Shown piece by piece: positions 58,173 to 64,000 of a stretch of DNA of 64,000 bases (positions are counted from its first letter, which is position 1; every line of letters starts with the position of its first letter). A program made the translations under genes and the position numbers. The notes beneath the pieces were generated by a model, which saw only the letters and a list, made by a program, of their open reading frames with translations, was not told the origin of the DNA and ran no database searches. The DNA lies in the NCBI RefSeq assembly GCF_000238375.3, contig NZ_AHBZ03000022.1:359150-423149 (forward strand), given 5' to 3'. The DNA is from Pseudoalteromonas citrea (GTDB lineage Bacteria > Pseudomonadota > Gammaproteobacteria > Enterobacterales > Alteromonadaceae).

Positions 58173-58493
58173 ATGTTGGTCAAATTTATTATCGTTTTTT
58201 TATTGTTATTTATCTTATTCAACTTATTTAGAGCGCTTTACTTAATGGTGTCTAATAACCAATCTGGCAAACCAATGTCACATTATTTAGGCCGTAGAGT
58301 GCTTTACTCAGCCCTAGTCATTGCGCTCATTTTAAGCAGCGCATTTTTCGGATTTATTCCTCTCAATAGCAATCCCGTCATTACAAAACATACACAAATA
58401 CAAACAAGCATAGCCATACAACGTCCACAAAGTGCCAATACCAAGCAGCCGCCTGAAAAGCAAAATGCTGCTTTGAATCCAAATGCCCCTTGA
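58173..58493 (+). CDS. DUF2909 twin-helix membrane protein
   Basis: Small membrane protein of 106 residues on the opposite strand to the oxidase operon. Helix 1 (IIVFLLLFILFNLFRALYLM), a basic loop (SHYLGRRVLYS) and helix 2 (ALVIALILSSAFFGFIPL) match DUF2909, which is found beside SURF1 in many gammaproteobacteria. The polar tail of about 40 residues is longer than usual and lies entirely antisense to the 3' end of coxC (113 bp overlap). Function unknown. Confidence 0.8.
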   Translation: MLVKFIIVFLLLFILFNLFRALYLMVSNNQSGKPMSHYLGRRVLYSALVIALILSSAFFGFIPLNSNPVITKHTQIQTSIAIQRPQSANTKQPPEKQNAALNPNAP

Positions 58494-59256
58494 AAATGCG
58501 CAGGAGCACAATAAGTAACATTAGGGTTCCGAGCGTTACATGCATGCCATGAAAACCCGTTAGTAAGTAAAAAGTATTGCCATAGAGGCCTGACTGTAAT
58601 GTTAAATTTAAATCGTTGTAGGCATGTCTGTACTCTTCAACCTGCAGCCCTAAAAACACAATACCAAGTACCACGGTTAAGCTTAGAAATACTTTTAGTT
58701 TCAAGCGCTCATCACGCTCCATAGCCACATGTGCAAAATGCAATGTCACTGAAGACGTTAATAAAATAATGGTATTAATTAGCGGTAAGCCCTGCCAGCC
58801 CATGGCATTGGTAGTATCACCACCTGGAGTTGTAAGAAGCGGCCAAGCGGCCTCAAAGTTTGGCCAAAGCACCTCATAAGTCATAGCATTATTACTAGCA
58901 CCCCCCAACCAAGGGACAGATAAAACACGTGCATAGAACAGTGCGCCAAAGAATGCCAAAAAAAACATCACCTCAGAAAAAATAAACCAACTCATGCCTT
59001 GTCGAAACGAACGATCCATTTGTGCTGAATATAAGCCCTTTTGAGATTCTTCAATCACATGTTTGAACCAACCAAACAACATGTATATCAAAATACCAAT
59101 ACCGCCATACAAAATGTAGCTACCACTTGAAGCTGCAGAATCAATTTGCATCACCGTTAAGCCCGCGCCGACAGCAATTAAAAACATGGCGACTGCGCCT
59201 ATGATTGGCCATTGACTCTGCTCTGGCACAAAGTAGTTCTCATATTTTTGGTCCAC
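58381..59256 (-). CDS. coxC: Cytochrome c oxidase subunit III
   Basis: Core non-catalytic subunit, 291 residues, seven membrane helices. Recognisable pieces are FVPEQSQWPIIGAVAMFLIA, FIFSEVMFFLAFFGALFYAR, TLHFAHVAMERDERLK, YLLTGFHGMHVTLGTLMLLI and WYWHFVDVVWLCLFVFVYVL at the C-terminus. Starts 9 bp after ctaG. Confidence 0.97.
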   Translation of the reverse strand: MDQKYENYFVPEQSQWPIIGAVAMFLIAVGAGLTVMQIDSAASSGSYILYGGIGILIYMLFGWFKHVIEESQKGLYSAQMDRSFRQGMSWFIFSEVMFFLAFFGALFYARVLSVPWLGGASNNAMTYEVLWPNFEAAWPLLTTPGGDTTNAMGWQGLPLINTIILLTSSVTLHFAHVAMERDERLKLKVFLSLTVVLGIVFLGLQVEEYRHAYNDLNLTLQSGLYGNTFYLLTGFHGMHVTLGTLMLLIVLLRIFKGHLDSKQHFAFQAAAWYWHFVDVVWLCLFVFVYVL

Positions 59257-59265
59257 AATTTTCTC

Positions 59266-59823
59266 CTAACTTGCCCCGCTATTTACGGTAGCAGCATTAA
59301 TATTGGCTTGTACTGAATCACTAATATCGAATACGGTATATGACAGGGTTAATTCTTTAACATCCGCAGGCAACTCAGTATCTACATAAAACAATAATTT
59401 AAATTCAAGTTGTTCACTGGGAGCAAATGCTTGTTTATCAAAACAAAAGCAAGCCATTTTATGTAAATATTTGGCGGCTTTCCCAGGTGATACCGACGGC
59501 ACTGCTTGCATCACTCGCGCACTACCACTTAAATTTTGAGCAAAAAAAGTAACTTCTGTCATTTCCCCTGGTTTCACTTGCACCATGTATTGCTGAGATT
59601 TCACAGCAAAAGGGGCGCTCTGTTGCGCGTGAGTTGTAAAACTCACATCAACCATTCTTGAATTAAGAACTTTTTGACTTTGTTCGGCCACTTCCATGCT
59701 TGGTTTGCCATTGAGACCAGTTACATCACAAAAGACGTCGTAAAGCGGTACTAACGCGAAAGCAAAAGCAAACATTGCTACTGCACTCAATAGTAACTTC
59801 TTTAATAACGCGTCATGTTCCAT
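59266..59823 (-). CDS. ctaG: Cytochrome c oxidase assembly protein CtaG/Cox11
   Basis: Inserts copper into the CuB site of subunit I. 185 residues: N-terminal membrane anchor (LLLSAVAMFAFAFALVPLYDVFC) and a periplasmic immunoglobulin-like domain with the copper motif KMACFCFDKQAF. Start coupled to the ctaD stop (one-base overlap). Confidence 0.95.
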   Translation of the reverse strand: MEHDALLKKLLLSAVAMFAFAFALVPLYDVFCDVTGLNGKPSMEVAEQSQKVLNSRMVDVSFTTHAQQSAPFAVKSQQYMVQVKPGEMTEVTFFAQNLSGSARVMQAVPSVSPGKAAKYLHKMACFCFDKQAFAPSEQLEFKLLFYVDTELPADVKELTLSYTVFDISDSVQANINAATVNSGAS

Positions 59824-61409
59824 TACTTCACCTCTGGTGGTGTGCTAAATGTATGATAAGGCGCAGGAGAAGCGACTTCCCATTCAAGGCCTTCAGCTCC
59901 TTCCCAAACCTTATCTGGAACCGACTCACCGCCACGAGCACACTTATAAACCACCACCACAAATAACAACTGCGATAGACCAAAAGCAAAGCCGCCAATA
60001 CTGATAATTGCGTTAAAATCGGCAAACTGCAGAGCATAGTCAGGGATCCGGCGCGGCATGCCTGCAAGACCAACAAAGTGCATAGGAAAAAACAAAATAT
60101 TCACACTCACTAACGACAACCAAAAATGCCACTTCGCCAAAGTAATATTAAACATGTGACCAGTCCATTTTGGCAGCCAATAATACGCGCCGGCCATTAT
60201 TGAAAAAACAGCACCTGTGACCAATACATAGTGAAAGTGTGCCACCACGAAATAGGTATCATGATATTGAAAATCAGCTGGAGTGATAGCCAACATCAAT
60301 CCAGAAAAGCCTCCGAGTGTGAACAAAACAATAAATGCAATTGAGAACAGCATTGGAATTTCAAAGGTGATGGAGCCGCGCCACATCGTTGCCACCCAGT
60401 TAAAAACTTTGACACCAGTGGGAACCGATATCAGCATCGTCGCATACATAAAAAATAGCTCACCAGCCAATGGCATACCGGTAGTAAACATATGGTGTGC
60501 CCACACAACAAATGAAAGCAACGCAATGGATGAAGTCGCATATACCATAGAGGCGTAACCAAACAGTTTTTTACGAGAAAAAGTGGGAACAATGGTCGAA
60601 ATGATGCCAAAAGCCGGCAGAATCATAATATATACTTCTGGGTGCCCAAAGAACCAGAATATATGTTGAAACATCACTGGATCACCACCTCCAGCTGCGT
60701 CAAAAAAACTGGTGCCAAAATACTTATCCGTCAATACCATCGTCACAGCGCCAGCTAAAACGGGCATAACCGCAATCAATAGAAATGCCGTGATCAACCA
60801 TGTCCAAACAAACAACGGGAGCTTCATCCAGGTCATTCCCGGCGCTCTGAGGTTAACGATGGTTACAATCACATTAATTGCGCCCATAATTGAACTGATC
60901 CCCATGATATGGACTGCAAATACAAATAACGCAGTATTATCATTACTATACGTTGTAGATAACGGGGCATAGAATGTCCAACCAAAAGCAGGCCCACCCC
61001 CTTCCATAAATAGCGACATGAGCAAGATAGAAAAAGCGAATGGTAAGATCCAAAAGCTCCAGTTGTTCATTCTAGGCAATGCCATATCTGGCGCGCCTAT
61101 CATCATCGGTATCATCCAGTTGGCCAACCCAGTGAAAGCTGGCATAACAGCTCCAAACACCATGATTAAGCCGTGTACTGTTGTCATCTGATTGAAAAAG
61201 TGCGGGTCGACTAACTGTAACCCTGGCTGAAATAACTCAGCTCGGATCACCATCGCCATTGCGCCGCCTACAATGAACATAGTCAAAGAAAAAATTAAAT
61301 ATAACGAACCGATGTCTTTATGATTGGTCGTGTACAGCCAGCGCTTAAATCCTTTTGGCGTGTGGTGCTGGTCATGATTGTGGTCTTGAGAATCTACCAA
61401 TGTACTCAT
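59823..61409 (-). CDS. ctaD: Cytochrome c oxidase subunit I
   Basis: Catalytic subunit with heme a, heme a3 and CuB. 528 residues, twelve membrane helices. Heme ligands and CuB histidines lie in MTTVHGLIMVFG, GHPEVYIMILPAFG (His-Tyr cross-link), VVWAHHMFTTGMP and FVVAHFHYVLVTG. The HPEVY with a full K-channel region points to an A-type heme-copper oxidase. Overlaps coxB by 4 bp. Confidence 0.98.
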   Translation of the reverse strand: MSTLVDSQDHNHDQHHTPKGFKRWLYTTNHKDIGSLYLIFSLTMFIVGGAMAMVIRAELFQPGLQLVDPHFFNQMTTVHGLIMVFGAVMPAFTGLANWMIPMMIGAPDMALPRMNNWSFWILPFAFSILLMSLFMEGGGPAFGWTFYAPLSTTYSNDNTALFVFAVHIMGISSIMGAINVIVTIVNLRAPGMTWMKLPLFVWTWLITAFLLIAVMPVLAGAVTMVLTDKYFGTSFFDAAGGGDPVMFQHIFWFFGHPEVYIMILPAFGIISTIVPTFSRKKLFGYASMVYATSSIALLSFVVWAHHMFTTGMPLAGELFFMYATMLISVPTGVKVFNWVATMWRGSITFEIPMLFSIAFIVLFTLGGFSGLMLAITPADFQYHDTYFVVAHFHYVLVTGAVFSIMAGAYYWLPKWTGHMFNITLAKWHFWLSLVSVNILFFPMHFVGLAGMPRRIPDYALQFADFNAIISIGGFAFGLSQLLFVVVVYKCARGGESVPDKVWEGAEGLEWEVASPAPYHTFSTPPEVK

Positions 61410-62551
61410 TGCTCTTTCTCCTTAGTCGCGTCTATTTCTGCTTGTATTTGACTAGGCTGAATTACTTCACCAGTATCATTCCCCCAACTATTACGCTTAT
61501 AAGTGATCACCCCCGCAATCTGTTTAATCGACAGTTGTTTGCCAAAGGCTTGCATCGCAGTACCTGGGCGGCCATTGAGTAAAATATCAATATGTGGTTT
61601 TAAGTCACCTTGAACCAGTGCACTGCCCTTCATCGCAGGAAAGACCCCGGGCAAGCCTAACCCTGTAGGCTGATGGCATGCTGCACAATAACCCATATAA
61701 ACCTGCTCCCCGACAGCCATTAACTCCTCTTTGCTCAATGTTTTATCAAGCAAGGCTGCGCTAGCCTCTGCCTGTTGCTGCTTTTCTATTTGTGCCTCAG
61801 CAAGCCATAATTCAAATTCTTCAGGCGCTCTGGCATCAACAACAATAGGCATAAAGCCATGATCTTTACCACACAGTTCAGCGCACTGTCCCCGGTATAT
61901 CCCCGCTTCATTTACATTGGTCCAAGCTTCATTAATAAAGCCAGGGTTAGCATCTTTTTTAACTGCAAAGTCAGGGACCCACCAAGAATGAATTACATCA
62001 TCTGAGGTCATCAAAAACCGAACTTTCTTACCTGTAGGAATAACTAATGCCTTATCAACTTCGAGTAAATAATGCTCTCCTTTCTCTTCTAAGTCATTCA
62101 TTTGCTCCCGAGGGGTAGACAGAACCGAATAAAAATCAACATCATGTCCCATATATTCATAATGCCATTTCCACTGTGAACCAGTTACTTTGATGGTGAG
62201 ATCTGCCTTGCTCGCGTCTTCCATGGCAATCAACGTCTTAGTTGCAGGGATGGCCATTACGACAAGAATAATAAATGGAATAGCAGTCCACAAAATTTCG
62301 ACTTTCGTACTTTCGTGAAACTGCGCAGCAATTGCGCCTTTTGATTTTCGATGGTGGATAAGTGCCCAGAACATCACCGCAAAAACGATGACGCCAATGA
62401 CACAGCAAATAAGAAATATTGTCATATGGAGTTGGTAGACATTTTGGCTGATGTCCGTAACTCCTTTACGCATGTTGTAATCGCTGTTACTCGTTGCTCC
62501 AAAAGACATAAGCAAGGCAAATAAGCTTACAACAGCATGGCATGCTTTCAT
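61406..62551 (-). CDS. coxB: Cytochrome c oxidase subunit II with fused cytochrome c (caa3 type)
   Basis: Electron entry subunit, 381 residues. Signal peptide, two membrane helices (TIFLICCVIGVIVFAVMFWA and FIILVVMAIPATKTL), then the cupredoxin domain with the CuA ligands in IHSWWVPDF and GQCAELCGKDHGFM, and a C-terminal cytochrome c domain with C289-AA-C292-H293 (GYCAACHQPTGLGLPG) and distal Met near MQAFGKQLS. First gene of the oxidase operon; about 290 bp of upstream gap holds its promoter. Confidence 0.97.
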   Translation of the reverse strand: MKACHAVVSLFALLMSFGATSNSDYNMRKGVTDISQNVYQLHMTIFLICCVIGVIVFAVMFWALIHHRKSKGAIAAQFHESTKVEILWTAIPFIILVVMAIPATKTLIAMEDASKADLTIKVTGSQWKWHYEYMGHDVDFYSVLSTPREQMNDLEEKGEHYLLEVDKALVIPTGKKVRFLMTSDDVIHSWWVPDFAVKKDANPGFINEAWTNVNEAGIYRGQCAELCGKDHGFMPIVVDARAPEEFELWLAEAQIEKQQQAEASAALLDKTLSKEELMAVGEQVYMGYCAACHQPTGLGLPGVFPAMKGSALVQGDLKPHIDILLNGRPGTAMQAFGKQLSIKQIAGVITYKRNSWGNDTGEVIQPSQIQAEIDATKEKEQ

Positions 62552-62781
62552 GTGACGCCCCTTTATTTTACGCTAGTAAATGACCCTTTCACTAAAAATG
62601 CGCATCATGTTTTTATTATCGGATGACTGTCATTAGCTACGACCTAGGTCGAAGACTACACTGTGTGACTATTAACCAATTAGTCAATAATTAAACAATT
62701 AGCAAGTTTTGGGGTGTTTTTAGACGAATTGAAGGGAAGTTATTGAATTTAAGTAAATGAATTTCTAAGTACTAAAAATGA

Positions 62782-62813
62782 AAAGGGCATATTCATGCAT
62801 GAATATGCCCTTT
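62782..62813. terminator. 32-bp perfect palindrome, terminator of lexA
   Basis: Arm AAAGGGCATATTCATG and its exact complement with no spacer (centre ATGCAT). Read leftward it is 31 bp after the lexA stop and followed by TTTTCATTTTTAG. The rest of the 62552-62844 gap is AT-rich and shows no ORF; it must carry the coxB promoter. Confidence 0.85.
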
Positions 62814-62844
62814 AACTATATGAAGTTGCGGCTAACAAGGAGAA

Positions 62845-63462
62845 TTACATCCAGTTACCATTTCTAATCACACCAACAGCTAAACCTTCTATCGCAAAGG
62901 ATTCATGCTCTAAGTCAACTTCAATCGCAGAAAACTCGTCATTCTCTGCATGTAAAAATACGCGCTTACCTGCTTTTTCCAATCGCTTAACTGTCACATC
63001 CTCTTCTACGCGAGCAACAACAACTTGTCCATTCTCTGCAACTTGAGTTCGATGAACAGCTAACAGATCTCCATCAATTATCCCGATATCTCTCATGCTC
63101 ATACCATTGACACGCAACAAATAATCAGCCGCAGGCTTAAATAATGCGGCATCCACCTGACAGTGACTTTCAATATGCTGCTCAGCCAAAATCGGCTCTC
63201 CAGCAGCAACACGACCTATCAAGGGTAGACCTAATTGCTCCGGCTCTTCTTCTACTGGCAGACGGATCCCTCTACTCGCACCCGGTACCATTTCAATTAC
63301 ACCTTTTTTAGCCAAAGCTTTTAAGTGCTCTTCCGCGGCGTTTGCGCTTTTAAACCCTAACGCATCTGCAATTTCTGCTCGCGTTGGTGGCATCCCCGTA
63401 TCTTTGATGAAAACTTTCACCAATTCAAATACTTGTTCTTGTCTTTTTGTCAGAGGTCGCAT
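62845..63462 (-). CDS. lexA: SOS repressor LexA
   Basis: Represses the SOS regulon until RecA filaments trigger self-cleavage. 205 residues: winged-helix DNA-binding domain ([39 protein letters not shown]), cleavage site A87-G88 (RVAAGEP), catalytic S122 ([10 protein letters not shown]) and K159 (DVTVKRLEK). Two SOS boxes lie just upstream of its start, so it is self-regulated. Confidence 0.97.
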   Translation of the reverse strand: MRPLTKRQEQVFELVKVFIKDTGMPPTRAEIADALGFKSANAAEEHLKALAKKGVIEMVPGASRGIRLPVEEEPEQLGLPLIGRVAAGEPILAEQHIESHCQVDAALFKPAADYLLRVNGMSMRDIGIIDGDLLAVHRTQVAENGQVVVARVEEDVTVKRLEKAGKRVFLHAENDEFSAIEVDLEHESFAIEGLAVGVIRNGNWM

Positions 63463-63466
63463 ATAA

Positions 63467-63482
63467 CTGGTTTTCCATACAG
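63467..63482. promoter_or_regulatory. LexA (SOS) box 1 of lexA
   Basis: CTGGTTTTCCATACAG, that is CTG-N10-CAG, 5 bp upstream of the lexA start codon. Less symmetric than box 2. Confidence 0.8.
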
Positions 63483-63490
63483 TACATTTA

Positions 63491-63506
63491 CTGTGAGTAT
63501 ATACAG
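63491..63506. promoter_or_regulatory. LexA (SOS) box 2 of lexA
   Basis: CTGTGAGTATATACAG, CTG-N10-CAG with an AT-rich core, 8 bp beyond box 1, the tandem arrangement known at E. coli lexA. The remaining 63507-63737 shows no gene. Confidence 0.9.
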
Positions 63507-63737
63507 TTACATAAAAATCGCAAACGTTTCGTCCATAAAACTATACACATGACAAAACATAAATAATGCCATGAGGTTTTCTTGCAATGTTAGCTTGGTC
63601 GTGAGCGGTTCTATAAAAATATTGTCGGTGATGAGACTGAGATCGAGTTTGTATAAATCGGAATAAAAATGGCCGGTGAGTAATCCATGGCTCTAAAATA
63701 AATGTAGATAGGTCATTTTAAAAATTTAAACACAAAA

Positions 63738-63763
63738 AACCCGCTGTATCTCTACAGCGGGTT
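63738..63763 (-). terminator. Terminator of the rRNA operon
   Basis: Arms AACCCGCTGTA and TACAGCGGGTT around TCTC; leftward the stem is followed by TTTTTTGTG, 12 bp after the 5S end. Confidence 0.9.
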
Positions 63764-63775
63764 GTTCTTATTTGG

Positions 63776-63893
63776 TGCCTGGCAATGTTCTACTTTCACA
63801 TGGCAACTGCCACACTATCATCGACGCTGTTTCGTTTCACTTCTGAGTTCGGCATGGGGTCAGGTGGGTCCAAAACGCTATTGTCACCAAGCA
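63776..63893 (-). rRNA. rrf: 5S ribosomal RNA (distal copy)
   Basis: Leftward 118-nt 5S rRNA. It contains the near-invariant GACCCACCTGACCCCATGCC and GAACTCAGAAGTGAAACG loops, and its ends pair (TGCTTGGT with GCCAGGCA). Last RNA of an rRNA operon that enters from the right edge; ends are estimated from pairing and may be off by 1-2 nt. Confidence 0.95.
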
Positions 63894-63937
63894 AATTCTT
63901 TGCTTTGTTTTTATTTTTATATATTTTCTAAATTAGG

Positions 63938-64000
63938 TGCCTGGCAATGTTCTACTTTCACATGGCAACTGCCACACTATCATCGACGCTGTTTCGTTTC
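63938..64000 (-). rRNA. rrf: 5S ribosomal RNA (proximal copy, cut by the right edge)
   Basis: The 63 bases present are identical to the 3' part of the neighbouring 5S gene. A 44-bp AT-rich spacer separates them. The 5' half lies outside the window. Confidence 0.95.

Overview
The window looks like a chromosomal segment of a marine gammaproteobacterium of the Alteromonadales, most like Pseudoalteromonas. Three things point there: E. coli-like gene order (pilMNOPQ-aroK-aroB-damX-dam-rpe-gph-trpS; rpmE/priA/ftsN-like/hslVU; ompR-envZ facing greB-tex; bioH/comF/nfuA), a caa3-type cytochrome oxidase operon, and a low-GC coding style. No prophage, insertion sequence, CRISPR array or tRNA was found. 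Almost everything is core genome.

Layout. 1-11.6 kb is a leftward block: type IV pilus assembly and secretin genes (pilMNOPQ), shikimate genes aroK and aroB, damX, dam, rpe, gph and the 5' part of trpS. Two small rightward genes (a membrane-anchored hypothetical and a DUF2970 gene) sit between dam and rpe. 11.8-16.4 kb holds mrcA (PBP1a), a short malic enzyme and rpmE with a candidate leader hairpin. 16.6-21.7 kb is the rightward run priA, ftsN-like SPOR gene, hslV, hslU and a DUF971 gene. 21.8-25.4 kb has a chemoreceptor, a glycosyltransferase and a PAP2 phosphatase.

25.6-31.0 kb carries rraA-hutG, a degenerate GGDEF/EAL gene, hutI, and the divergent repressor gene hutC with a perfect palindromic operator. 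31.0-37.0 kb has an NAD-binding protein, envZ (broken by one TGA just after the catalytic His), ompR, greB and tex. 37.1-45.8 kb holds a SprA-like putative metalloprotease with a small FlgC-tail-like partner, bioH, comF, an M14 peptidase, nfuA, a small membrane protein, a MATE pump and a polysaccharide deacetylase.

45.8-54.3 kb is a complete eight-gene chemosensory operon, STAS-cheY-cheA-cheW-mcp-cheR-cheD-cheB, in the order of the Pseudomonas aeruginosa che2 cluster. Its receptor has three PAS domains and a C-terminal EWEEF tether. 54.4-62.6 kb is the cytochrome c oxidase operon with its assembly factors (coxB, ctaD, ctaG, coxC, SURF1, a CxxxC protein, ctaA, ctaB, sco). The right end holds lexA with two SOS boxes, then the 3' end of a leftward rRNA operon with two tandem 5S genes, the second cut by the window edge.

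The most unusual observations are the nonsense codon in envZ, a possible dinucleotide slip in the DUF2970 gene, the SprA/FlgC-tail pair and the uncharacterised CxxxC protein in the oxidase operon. I did not find a clearly new multi-gene system.
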